This document shows positions 18,533-25,936 of a DNA stretch of 64,000 nucleotides, one piece after another. The position numbers were made by a program, and so were the translations under genes. Under the pieces are notes generated by a model, which was not told where the DNA came from, searched no databases, and saw nothing but the letters and a program-made list of their open reading frames with translations. The DNA is from JBMNGG01 sp050949705. GTDB taxonomy: Bacteria > Bacillota > Thermosediminibacteria > Thermosediminibacterales > Tepidanaerobacteraceae. The stretch is from the NCBI GenBank assembly GCA_050949705.1, contig JBMNGG010000008.1:124001-188000 (forward strand). Reading direction: 5' to 3'. Numbering within the stretch: position 1 is the first letter of the stretch; each line of letters starts with the position of its first letter.

Positions 18533-18551
18533 TAAAAGAGGAGGTAGAAAT

Positions 18552-18644
18552 ATGGGTGGTAAGGCCGGTGGCCCTGGTTTTGGCTCAAATTGGGTTTTTA
18601 TATTGTTTTTGATACTGATTCTTTTGTTCTTTGCAGATGAATAA
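18552..18644 (+). CDS. Hydrophobic micropeptide, FFADE variant (copy 3)
   Basis: A 30-residue peptide with head MGGKAGGPGFGSNW, membrane segment VFILFLILILLFF and terminal ADE. It begins 19 bases after copy 2 behind GAGGAGG, so copies 2 and 3 probably share a transcript. A hairpin follows it. Confidence 0.72.
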   Translation: MGGKAGGPGFGSNWVFILFLILILLFFADE

Positions 18645-18652
18645 AGATGTGA

Positions 18653-18685
18653 GGCCGTGCGTATAGCGCGGCCTAATCTTTTTTG
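18653..18685. terminator. Shared terminator between converging genes
   Basis: AGGCCGTGC and GCGCGGCCT pair around a short loop and are followed by a T run on the + strand. The T run lies within the end of the - strand gene 18673-19041, so the hairpin ends the micropeptide transcript while overlapping the convergent gene. Confidence 0.65.
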
Positions 18686-19041
18686 TTTTTTTCGGTTTTA
18701 GCAGAACCTTTGGTATCTCCTTCTCCGCTTTCTGTTGTAGAGAGAGTTTTAATCAGATTAACAAGAGCAGTGGGGTTGATTTTTTTATCACTGGTTCCCC
18801 CCATAGCACTTAGCAGTGATGCTGCCATTTCTTTTAAATCAGACTTTCCTGCTGTAGATGAAGAGCTTTTAATACCAATTCTTAAGTCTTGTGTATTTAA
18901 AAAGCTAATAATTCCCAATAAATTACTTAATGCCAGTAAACTCACCAATTCGTTGATATTCTGGCCTCGCTGTCCGTGAATTACTTCTAACACTGTTTCA
19001 AGCAGATCGGTTTTTAAAACCAATTCGTCTTTTTCGGCCAA
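18673..19041 (-). CDS. Hypothetical protein, spore-cluster small gene A
   Basis: About 122 residues. A mostly helical N-terminal half (LVLKTDLLETVLEVI, LLALSNLLGIISFL) is followed by a low-complexity Lys/Ser/Thr-rich end. The segment KINPTALVNLIKTL resembles KVNFDALNKLLTMV in the neighbouring gene at 19176-19499, so the two may be distant paralogues. TTG 19041 is preferred because GGGAGGGGAG lies just upstream, inside the longer reading frame beginning at 19056. I do not recognise a family. Opposite orientation to the flanking genes. Confidence 0.6.
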   Translation of the reverse strand: MAEKDELVLKTDLLETVLEVIHGQRGQNINELVSLLALSNLLGIISFLNTQDLRIGIKSSSSTAGKSDLKEMAASLLSAMGGTSDKKINPTALVNLIKTLSTTESGEGDTKGSAKTEKNKKD

Positions 19042-19132
19042 GTTCTCCCCTCCCATTATAAGAAGATAATGTGTTATATAAATAAATATATGCTTATTCT
19101 TAATAGAAAAAGAACGTTTTTATAGAAAAATG

Positions 19133-19150
19133 TGAGGGCAATTGCCCTCA
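19133..19150. terminator. Perfect palindrome, probable terminator of gene B
   Basis: TGAGGGCAATTGCCCTCA is an exact 18-base palindrome 26 bases beyond the - strand gene at 19176, with a T-rich run after it on the - strand. Confidence 0.65.
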
Positions 19151-19175
19151 TTTTACAATGAAGTTTGTGTAAAAA

Positions 19176-19499
19176 TCAGCTTTCATTAGAATCCTTTTCA
19201 GCTAATACCTTTAACAAGTTTTCAATTTCATCTGACTGGTTTTTTGGAGTAGTCTCATAATTATCTATTTCTATTACTTCTTCATTATAAATATTTTTTT
19301 TTGCCTGAACAGATTCATGAACCATAGTTAAAAGCTTATTAAGTGCGTCAAAATTAACTTTCTGATCCGGTTGTTCCGGTTGAAATATACTTAATGTTGT
19401 AAGTAAGAGGTCAAGTAACTCCTGGCTTCTTCCACTCATAAAAGGTCGTATGGCATTTAATAGTTTCAAATCATTGTCTGAAATAGAAAGAGTTTTCAT
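19176..19499 (-). CDS. Hypothetical protein, spore-cluster small gene B
   Basis: About 107 residues, largely helical, acidic at the C-terminus and with no membrane segment. A Leu-rich region (ELLDLLLTTLSIF) precedes the KVNFDALNKLLTMV motif that resembles gene A. AAGGAGGG stands six bases before ATG 19499. Its 5' end overlaps gene C by 29 bases, so B and C are probably co-translated. The family is unknown; position beside sleB-ypeB suggests spore expression. Confidence 0.6.
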   Translation of the reverse strand: MKTLSISDNDLKLLNAIRPFMSGRSQELLDLLLTTLSIFQPEQPDQKVNFDALNKLLTMVHESVQAKKNIYNEEVIEIDNYETTPKNQSDEIENLLKVLAEKDSNES

Positions 19500-19680
19500 C
19501 ATTATCCCTCCTTGTTTTCATTAAAATGTTCTTTATATTTCTTATGAAGCTGTTTAATCCTCCAAAAGAATTAATAAGCAATATAAGTATGAGAAAAAGT
19601 GTGTATGGGTTCGGCTGAGGTTTAATATTATTACCAGCATTTTCGACAAGGGATTTTTGGCCTGATTTTGCTTTCTTCAT
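19471..19680 (-). CDS. Hypothetical single-span peptide, spore-cluster small gene C
   Basis: A 69-residue basic protein with one membrane segment, NPYTLFLILILLINSFG. The core LFLILILL is the same string as in the FFADD micropeptides on the opposite strand, but the acidic FFADD end is absent and a basic tail follows. GGAGGG is upstream of the ATG. It may be a diverged relative of the micropeptides; hydrophobic low complexity makes coincidence possible. Confidence 0.55.
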   Translation of the reverse strand: MKKAKSGQKSLVENAGNNIKPQPNPYTLFLILILLINSFGGLNSFIRNIKNILMKTRRDNDENSFYFRQ

Positions 19681-19798
19681 TTATTTCCCTCCGTTAAGTT
19701 TCTCTAATTATTATATGAGTTAAGGTATAAAAGGGTACTGGAATAAGCTTTAGAAAAATAAGCAAACTAAGAACAGCATATAAAAAGGGGTGGTTTTT

Positions 19799-20272
19799 GT
19801 GTATAAATATAAGAAATCAATTGTTATAGCAGTTGTTTTGTTTGCAGCCTTAATAAGTTTTTACATGCTAAACTACAAAAGCCAAGCTGAGGCAAAAAGT
19901 TATGCGGTTTCATCCTGGGAAGGGGATTATTATTTATTAGCACGTTTAGTAGCTGGTGAAGCGGAGGGGGAACCATATGAAGGACAAGTTGCAGTGGCTG
20001 CAGTTATATTAAACCGTGCAAAAGATCCCAGATTTCCTCCATCTGTTCCAGATGTGGTATATGAAGCTCATGCCTTTGAGTCAGTAAGTAATGGCTTAAT
20101 ATGGTCAAGATATCCATCCAGAACAAACTTTGATGCTGCTCGACAAGCGATGAATGGCTGGGACCCCACATACGGATGCGTGTTTTTTTGGAACCCTTAT
20201 AAACCTGTAAGTTCATGGATTTGGTCGCGTCCAATTGTAACTCAAATCGGTCAACATGTTTTTGCAAAATAG
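19799..20272 (+). CDS. sleB: Spore cortex-lytic enzyme SleB-type hydrolase
   Basis: About 157 residues. An N-terminal membrane/signal segment (about 5-25) is followed by a Hydrolase_2 (SleB/CwlJ) domain: LLARLVAGEAEGEPYEGQVAVAAVILNR holds the conserved Glu, and CVFFWNPYKP is the family's C-terminal signature. It lacks the peptidoglycan-binding domain of Bacillus SleB. The pairing with ypeB 20 bases downstream identifies it as SleB and not CwlJ. It cleaves cortex peptidoglycan during germination. GTG 19799 follows GGGGTGG. Confidence 0.88.
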   Translation: MYKYKKSIVIAVVLFAALISFYMLNYKSQAEAKSYAVSSWEGDYYLLARLVAGEAEGEPYEGQVAVAAVILNRAKDPRFPPSVPDVVYEAHAFESVSNGLIWSRYPSRTNFDAARQAMNGWDPTYGCVFFWNPYKPVSSWIWSRPIVTQIGQHVFAK

Positions 20273-20291
20273 AAAAGTGGAGGGATAAAGT

Positions 20292-21638
20292 TTGAAAAGA
20301 TCATATATATGGATAATAAGTTTGATTGTTTTAGGGGGTCTGGTATTTGGGTATTGGTCTATATCCAATAGGGCATATTCTGCCGAAAACGCTTTGGAGG
20401 CATCTTATCAACGGGGTTTTTACAATTTGTTAGAACAGGTAAATGATTTAAATCTCATGATTTCAAAAAGTGAAGTTACATCCTCTGATGAACAAAGAAT
20501 TATGTTGTTAACTACGATATGGCATCGAGCTGAGGGAGCTAGAGCCAGTCTTTCTACTATGCCTCTAGGAAATCGGGATTTGACTAATTTGCATAAGTTT
20601 TTTGCACAGCTAGGAGATTTCTCTTACAGTATTGCCGACAAACTAGTAAAAAAACAAGAAATATCGGAAAAAGAATGGGCTAATATGGAGCAATTCAGGA
20701 AAAATATACAAGATTTGAACCAAGAACTCCGCCGCCTGCAAGATGAAGCTTCAGCAGGGAAAATAAAATGGGGAAACCAGAATAAAGGTTTTATAAAAGT
20801 AAATAAAGTTAAAGGTGTTGCTGATGGCTTTGAGACCATAGACCAAAAACTCAAAAATCAAGCACCTACGATTACTTATGATGGGCCTTTTTCTGACCAT
20901 ATCGCGGATATCAAGCCCAAGGCTGTTACAGGTGAACGTATAGAAGAAAGTGAAGCTATAAGAATTGCTGAAAGTTTTTTAGGAGAAATAACCAAAGGTG
21001 ATTTTACCGCAAATGTTGCCAGGAAATCAAAAGGAAATCTCCCATCATACACTATCGAATTTACTCGTCCGGGAAACAATATACCGGATATCATTATGGA
21101 CATTAGTGAAATCGGAGGGCATATAATATGGTTTTTAAATACTAGAACTATAGAGAACTCCAAAATTCCAATAAAGCAAGCAATGGATAAAGCCAGAGCA
21201 TTTTTAGAGTCTACGGATTATAAAGGTATGGAATCAACCGGTTCTTTAAGGGAAAATAATACATTAACGGTAACCTTTGTCCCAAAAGAACAAGATGTAC
21301 TGTTATATCCCGATTATGTAAAAGTAGAAGTGGCCTTAGATAATGGTGAGATTGTAGGTTTCAATACTGTAGCTTACCTTATTTCACATACTGAAAGAGA
21401 TTTCCCTGAATCTAAGTTCACAGAAGAAGAGATATTAGATAGACTAAATAAAAAGTTACAGGTTAAAAGAGTTCGAATGGCTTTGATTCCTGATGATGCT
21501 AAACGTGAAAAACTCTGTTATGAGATTGACGCCCAGTTAAACAACGATCGCTTCTTTATTTATGTTAACGCTGAAAACGGTAATGAAGAACAGATACTAA
21601 AGATTGTGGAAACTGATAAGGGTACCATGACCATGTAA
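20292..21638 (+). CDS. ypeB: Germination protein YpeB
   Basis: A 448-residue protein with an N-terminal membrane segment (about 5-22), a helical N-terminal half and C-terminal PepSY-type repeats (for example ESEAIRIAESFLGEI and KIPIKQAMDKARAFLESTDY). YpeB and SleB stabilise each other in the dormant spore. TTG start after GGAGGG. Length is standard. Confidence 0.9.
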   Translation: MKRSYIWIISLIVLGGLVFGYWSISNRAYSAENALEASYQRGFYNLLEQVNDLNLMISKSEVTSSDEQRIMLLTTIWHRAEGARASLSTMPLGNRDLTNLHKFFAQLGDFSYSIADKLVKKQEISEKEWANMEQFRKNIQDLNQELRRLQDEASAGKIKWGNQNKGFIKVNKVKGVADGFETIDQKLKNQAPTITYDGPFSDHIADIKPKAVTGERIEESEAIRIAESFLGEITKGDFTANVARKSKGNLPSYTIEFTRPGNNIPDIIMDISEIGGHIIWFLNTRTIENSKIPIKQAMDKARAFLESTDYKGMESTGSLRENNTLTVTFVPKEQDVLLYPDYVKVEVALDNGEIVGFNTVAYLISHTERDFPESKFTEEEILDRLNKKLQVKRVRMALIPDDAKREKLCYEIDAQLNNDRFFIYVNAENGNEEQILKIVETDKGTMTM

Positions 21639-21700
21639 CTAAAAAATTATATAATGAATAATTTATATATAGATAAGGGGCAGAGTAAGGAGGGGTTGGA

Positions 21701-21805
21701 GTGCCTAAGGATAGAAAATATGAAATAAGCACACAGGCAATAGATTTCTTTAATGATGTTTTTATTATTCTATTAGTGATAGTAATATTGTTTTTTGCTG
21801 AATAA
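21701..21805 (+). CDS. Hydrophobic micropeptide ending FFAE
   Basis: A 34-residue peptide starting with GTG behind AAGGAGGGG. A polar head (VPKDRKYEISTQAIDFFND) precedes one membrane segment, and the terminal FFAE echoes the FFADD/FFADE peptides 3 kb upstream. The head is charged and not Gly-rich, so it is a more distant member if related at all. A terminator follows it. Confidence 0.6.
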   Translation: MPKDRKYEISTQAIDFFNDVFIILLVIVILFFAE

Positions 21806-21823
21806 GTATAATAACATAATATT

Positions 21824-21870
21824 AATCACCGTCTGATAAGCTTTATAAAATTCCAGGCGGTGATATTATT
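21824..21870 (+). terminator. Terminator after the FFAE micropeptide
   Basis: AATCACCG and CGGTGATATT pair, with further CTG/CAGG pairing inside, followed by ATTATTTTG. Confidence 0.65.
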
Positions 21871-21951
21871 TTGAGTAACGAATAAATTTTAGTCGGCATA
21901 ATATATATATAAGGTAATAAACAAGTAAAACTACTTTGGGGGGACTTAAAG

Positions 21952-22356
21952 ATGGCTAATATCAAGGATTTTATTTCAAGTTCTAGTAATGAGAATATTA
22001 TATCACTGACATATTTATTACTTATGGCTAATGTGTTAGGACTAGCAATTTTTATTGAATCAAATCCCAAACAAAAAAAACATTTTACAAAACCCTCCGC
22101 TGAAACAGTTATACCGGTAAATAAAGAAGATACTTTATCTGACGATAAAAGTATTGATAAGGCTTTGGAAGACAATGATTTAGAAAAAGCCGAAAGCTTA
22201 AATGACAGCCTTGAAACAGCTAAAAATCCGGCAATTGATATTAAGTCAAGAAACAAGGACAATGTGATTAGTTTTAAGGAGGCTATGGTGCTTAAGTCCC
22301 AGGAGAATAAACCACCATTGAAACCTTTAAAATGGAATTTTCCAAATAAGTTATGA
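21952..22356 (+). CDS. Hypothetical single-span membrane protein
   Basis: 134 residues. There is one membrane segment at about 18-37 (ISLTYLLLMANVLGLAIFI), then a hydrophilic, acidic and Lys-rich tail of about 95 residues that looks disordered. A GGGGGG-type ribosome binding site lies before the ATG. I do not recognise the family. It stands between the germination genes and the rplU leader. Confidence 0.5.
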   Translation: MANIKDFISSSSNENIISLTYLLLMANVLGLAIFIESNPKQKKHFTKPSAETVIPVNKEDTLSDDKSIDKALEDNDLEKAESLNDSLETAKNPAIDIKSRNKDNVISFKEAMVLKSQENKPPLKPLKWNFPNKL

Positions 22357-22392
22357 TATAGTATGCTATTAGAGAGAGGAAATCAAATTTCG

Positions 22393-22422
22393 TTGACATA
22401 GAAGCTTTTGTTGTGCTAAAAT
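22393..22422 (+). promoter_or_regulatory. Sigma-A promoter of the rplU operon
   Basis: TTGACA (22393-22398), 18-base spacer and TAAAAT (22417-22422) upstream of the ribosomal protein L21 leader. Confidence 0.75.
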
Positions 22423-22429
22423 AGCATAG

Positions 22430-22515
22430 GCGGTTGTATGTGCCTACCACCGCCCGGAACGGGTTTAAAAAATACATTACCTAGATTCCGGCGAGAAAGA
22501 GGAGGATGATATTTT
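22430..22515 (+). promoter_or_regulatory. Ribosomal protein L21 leader
   Basis: The transcribed leader contains GGCGGT...ACCGCC and CCGGAACGGG elements that fit the compact L21 leader structure of Firmicutes, which is thought to mediate feedback by a ribosomal protein. It ends in the AAAGAGGAGG site of rplU. The assignment rests on position and on the paired GC elements. Confidence 0.6.
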
Positions 22516-22827
22516 ATGTACGCAATTATTGAAACTGGCGGAAAGCAATACCGAGTATCAGAAGGTGATGTGATTCGGGTTGAAAAACTTTCTGCAAAGG
22601 AAGGAGAATTGGTCGAACTGGATAAAGTGCTTGCTGTGTCTAAGGATGACCAACTCTTGGTAGGAAAACCATGGCTTGATGAAGCCAAAGTAACAGCTAA
22701 GGTGCTTCAACACGGTAGGGGTGACAAGATAATTGTATTTAAGTACAAGCCCAAAAAGAATTATCGCAAAAAACAAGGTCATCGCCAACCATTTACAGAA
22801 ATCCAAATAGAGAAAATAGAAGGATAG
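22516..22827 (+). CDS. rplU: 50S ribosomal protein L21
   Basis: A 103-residue L21 with the standard start MYAIIETGGKQYRVSEGDVI and the basic end KPKKNYRKKQGHRQPFTEIQI. It binds 23S rRNA in the large subunit. It is the first gene of the rplU-prp-rpmA operon. Confidence 0.97.
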   Translation: MYAIIETGGKQYRVSEGDVIRVEKLSAKEGELVELDKVLAVSKDDQLLVGKPWLDEAKVTAKVLQHGRGDKIIVFKYKPKKNYRKKQGHRQPFTEIQIEKIEG

Positions 22828-22828
22828 C

Positions 22829-23164
22829 ATGATAAAGGTGAGGGTTCAGCCTCATCCTTATAGAGGCTATAAATATATGGAGATATCCGGTCATGCCCAA
22901 TATGCTGAATACGGTAAAGATATAGTTTGTGCCGGTGTATCTGCTTTAACAGAAACAGCTGTTTTAGGATTAAAGAATGTAGTCGGTATAGATCCCTTAG
23001 TTTATAGAAAAGAAGGCTGCTTAATATTAAAACTTCCAGATAATATGACATTGGAAGAATTAGAAAAGGCAGCTATCATTCTTGAAACTATATTCTTAGG
23101 CCTTAAAGATATTTCGAAGGATTATCCATCAAATGTACACACGGAGATAATAGAGGAGGTGTAA
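22829..23164 (+). CDS. prp: Ribosomal-processing cysteine protease Prp
   Basis: A 111-residue protein (YsxB family) with the catalytic pair His22 (SGHAQYAEYG) and Cys34 (DIVCAGVSAL). It removes the N-terminal extension of ribosomal protein L27, which is encoded three bases downstream and carries the cleavable extension. The gene starts one base after the rplU stop, indicating coupling. Confidence 0.92.
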   Translation: MIKVRVQPHPYRGYKYMEISGHAQYAEYGKDIVCAGVSALTETAVLGLKNVVGIDPLVYRKEGCLILKLPDNMTLEELEKAAIILETIFLGLKDISKDYPSNVHTEIIEEV

Positions 23165-23167
23165 TGT

Positions 23168-23440
23168 ATGAATTTACAGTTTTTTGCACAGAAAAAAGGT
23201 GGCGGTAGTTCAAAAAACGGTAGAGACAGCCAATCTAAACGTTTAGGTGTAAAAAGGTATGATGGCCAGCTTGTCAGTGCAGGTAGTATTATAGTTCGCC
23301 AAAGAGGCACAAGAATCCATCCTGGACAAAATGTTGGAGTGGGTGTAGATCATACACTTTTTGCTAAAAAGGACGGCTATGTAAAATTCGAACAAAAAGG
23401 TAAAAACAAGAAACTTGTTAGCATTTTAGCTGTAAATTAA
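23168..23440 (+). CDS. rpmA: 50S ribosomal protein L27 (precursor)
   Basis: A 90-residue L27 whose N-terminus MNLQFFAQKKGGGSSKNGRD carries the extension typical of Firmicutes; Prp cuts after NLQFF to expose the tail that reaches the peptidyl transferase centre. The core (GVKRYDGQLVSAGSIIVRQRGT) is standard. Confidence 0.97.
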   Translation: MNLQFFAQKKGGGSSKNGRDSQSKRLGVKRYDGQLVSAGSIIVRQRGTRIHPGQNVGVGVDHTLFAKKDGYVKFEQKGKNKKLVSILAVN

Positions 23441-23485
23441 GCTCCTGCTAAGTGGGTGCTTTAAAGAACTTTATAAAATATAGCT

Positions 23486-23619
23486 TCATACTTAGTGAAA
23501 GGAAGGTCTAAGGAAGACTTTTCAATACCCTTAGTATGATGTAAGAATTTCATTGTAATGACAATCATTGTAATATTAACTTTCTTTTAGATAAGTCCTC
23601 TTAAAAGGGGGCTTTTTTT
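23486..23619 (+). ncRNA. Structured intergenic region with terminator between rpmA and rubrerythrin
   Basis: Three elements occur in order. A composite hairpin (23486-23539) has outer TCATAC/GTATGA and inner TGAA-AGGTCT/AGACTT-TTCA stems. Two direct copies of CATTGTAAT follow (23551-23559 and 23566-23574), overlapping the imperfect palindrome AATGACAATCATT. An intrinsic terminator (AAGTCCTC/GGGGGCTT, then seven T) closes it at 23593-23619. It could be the 3' end of the rpmA transcript or a separate attenuator-like RNA. No known riboswitch class is recognised. Confidence 0.4.
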
Positions 23620-23747
23620 ATTAATAAATCAAATTTGCCATTTTAAAATGAATTGAGGATTGTATATTTTAACAGTTTTATAGTCATATTATTAACGTAG
23701 AATAAAATATTAGGGACTCTAAAATATACTAGAGATTGGAGGCAAAT

Positions 23748-24338
23748 ATGGTAACTAAAGGAAGCAAAACATATGAAAACTTAATGAGAGCATTCGCAGG
23801 AGAAAGTCAGGCAAGAAATAGGTATTATATTTCTGCATCTATTGCAAGAAAAGAAGGATTTTACGTAGTTGAGACAGTTTTTAATTATACTGCAGACCAA
23901 GAGAGGGCTCATGGAAAAGTATTCTATCAAAAGCTCAAAGAGTTTGCCGGTGACAATATAAGCATTTCCGGGGCATATCCTGTTGATTTATATGATAACA
24001 CCGCTAAAGTTCTTAGGGCAGCTCAGCATAATGAGTTAGAAGAATGGGAAAAAGTATATAGGAGCTTTGGTAAAGAAGCAGAAGAAGAGGGATTTGTAGA
24101 AGTTGCCAGAGTGTTTGAACGCATTGCAAATATCGAAAAAACCCATGCTGATAGATTCGGTAGACTGGCTAATGAAATAGAAAATGGAACCATATTTAAG
24201 AGGAATGAAGAAATCCAATGGATGTGCACGGTTTGCGGTAATATCCATGTTGGTAAAGAAGCGCCGGAAGTTTGTAATGCTTGTGAACATCCCAGAGGAT
24301 TTTTTATGCCCTTTTCCGAATCCTTTGCAGCAAAATAA
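23748..24338 (+). CDS. rbr: Rubrerythrin
   Basis: A 196-residue protein with an N-terminal ferritin-like diiron domain (ENLMRAFAGESQARNRYYISASIARKEG, DQERAHGKVFYQ, EEEGFVEVARVFERIANIEKTHADRF) and a C-terminal rubredoxin-like FeS4 domain (CTVCGNIH and CNACEHP). It reduces hydrogen peroxide in the cytoplasm of anaerobes. ATG 23748 follows GGAGG; a TTG at 23736 includes that site and is rejected. It stands alone, ended by a strong hairpin. Confidence 0.94.
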   Translation: MVTKGSKTYENLMRAFAGESQARNRYYISASIARKEGFYVVETVFNYTADQERAHGKVFYQKLKEFAGDNISISGAYPVDLYDNTAKVLRAAQHNELEEWEKVYRSFGKEAEEEGFVEVARVFERIANIEKTHADRFGRLANEIENGTIFKRNEEIQWMCTVCGNIHVGKEAPEVCNACEHPRGFFMPFSESFAAK

Positions 24339-24430
24339 TTTCATTAAATAGCATATGAATCTATGCTGATACAACAACCTAACCCATTCTAGGATATACA
24401 ATAAATACTATATTATAATGTCTGGAATAG

Positions 24431-24482
24431 AAAAAAGCAGATATCCATTTTGATATAATCTAAAATGGATATCTGCTTTTTA
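24431..24482. terminator. Long perfect hairpin after rubrerythrin
   Basis: About 19 bp of perfect pairing (AAAAGCAGATATCCATTTTA with its complement) around a 10-base loop, flanked by A and T runs, so it can terminate in both directions. The rest of the 437-base gap to 24775 is AT-rich and I see no gene in it. Confidence 0.75.
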
Positions 24483-24774
24483 GAGTGAAACATGTCAACT
24501 TTTTATTGTATTGTTATTGAGGGTAGTAGAAATAAAGTTATTTTTGGGAGAATTAAAAATTATGGTGGAAATTTACAATTTAAGAAGAAATTTCATGGAA
24601 TATCCTGTAAGGTTGTGATTATTTGCTTTGGTACTGATACAAGATGTAGATTTTAAAACAATTTATATGATATTATTAAAAAAAATAGGACATTTTTAGA
24701 GATTCTAATCACTCAATCTGATAAGGCAAAGTGACATATATCATTCCATTATTTATAGAAAGGAATAGTAAAGA

Positions 24775-25800
24775 ATGAAGAAAAAAATCAGGGTTTTGGT
24801 TGTTGATGATAGTAGGGTGTTTAGAGAAGTCTTGACAAATGGTATTTCTTCAGATCCAGACATAGAAGTTGTGGCTACTGCTAAAGATGCATTTGATGCA
24901 AGAAACAAAATAGTCATATATAAACCTAATGTCATAATTTGTGATGTGGTAATGCCCAAAATGAGTGGTATAGAATTCGTTCAGAAATTAATACCACAAT
25001 ACCCTATACCCGTTATTATAGTAACTTCAATTAGTAAATCTGTTTTTGACGCCATAAAAGCCGGTGCTGTAGATTTTATAACTAAACCTGATTTTAGGTA
25101 TTCAACTAGTGCTGAAGATTTCATTATTGAATTGATATCAAAAATAAAAACCGCTTCAAATGCTAAAGTTTCTCCATGGAAGAGCGAGCGTTTTTTTAAG
25201 AAAAAAAACATTATTCACAACGACACAAGTGACAGAATAATAGCACTGGGAGCTTCTACTGGAGGAACACAAGCTATAAACTATGTTTTAAGCCAGCTTC
25301 CCGATACAATACCTGGTTTTGTAGTAGTGCAGCATATTCCTCCTGTTTTTTCTAGCATGTTTGCCGAGAGGCTTAATAACACGACACCTCTAAAAGTAAA
25401 AGAAGCGCAAACAGGTGATTATATTGAAAAAGGCCATGTTTTTATAGCACCCGGTGATAAACATATGAAAATTAAAAAAGTGGGAGAAAAATATAAGATA
25501 TATTGCTTTGAAGGAGAACGAGTGAGCGGTCATTGTCCCTCGGTAGATGTACTTTTTCAATCTGTAGCAGAAGAAGCAGGTGATAAGGCTATAGGAGTCA
25601 TTCTTACAGGCATGGGGAGTGATGGAGCAAAAGGCATGCTTTCCATGAGAAGGAAAGGTGCTAGGACTATAGGGCAAGACGAAGAATCATGTGTAGTATA
25701 CGGAATGCCTAAAGTTGCATTTAACATGGGTGCTGTAGAAAAACAAGTTCCCCTTAAAGATATTCCCCAGGAAATTTTGTCAATACTTACAGAAAAATAG
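24775..25800 (+). CDS. cheB: CheB-type protein-glutamate methylesterase with receiver domain
   Basis: A 341-residue two-domain protein. Residues 1-125 are a response regulator receiver (VVDDSRVFR, phospho-acceptor Asp in VIICDVVMPKMSG, VTSISKS, TKP). Residues 150-341 are the CheB esterase with the catalytic triad in GASTGGTQ (Ser), VVVQHIPPVFS (His) and ILTGMGSDGAKG (Asp). It normally demethylates chemoreceptors. No che, fli or receptor gene is nearby, so it is an orphan here, with its own promoter region and terminator. Confidence 0.9.
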   Translation: MKKKIRVLVVDDSRVFREVLTNGISSDPDIEVVATAKDAFDARNKIVIYKPNVIICDVVMPKMSGIEFVQKLIPQYPIPVIIVTSISKSVFDAIKAGAVDFITKPDFRYSTSAEDFIIELISKIKTASNAKVSPWKSERFFKKKNIIHNDTSDRIIALGASTGGTQAINYVLSQLPDTIPGFVVVQHIPPVFSSMFAERLNNTTPLKVKEAQTGDYIEKGHVFIAPGDKHMKIKKVGEKYKIYCFEGERVSGHCPSVDVLFQSVAEEAGDKAIGVILTGMGSDGAKGMLSMRRKGARTIGQDEESCVVYGMPKVAFNMGAVEKQVPLKDIPQEILSILTEK

Positions 25801-25805
25801 TGTTT

Positions 25806-25844
25806 AAAGATGTGCTTTTCAGCTTTAAAAGCACATCTTTTTTA
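25806..25844 (+). terminator. Terminator after cheB
   Basis: AAAGATGTGCTTTT pairs exactly with AAAAGCACATCTTT, followed by T residues. Confidence 0.88.
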
Positions 25845-25936
25845 TTTTGCAGGATTTTTATAAAATTAATAGAATTAGATATATTGGAAAAAGTTACTAA
25901 TATATAAGGAGAGAAATTTAGAAGGGAGTGTCTTTT

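Noticed and set aside
24431..24482. A mobile element terminal repeat or MITE
   Set aside because: The perfect hairpin has A and T runs on both sides and fits a bidirectional terminator; no target duplication is seen.
24483..24774. Short open frames in the gap before cheB
   Set aside because: The longest is under 20 codons with no conserved sequence; the stretch is simply AT-rich.
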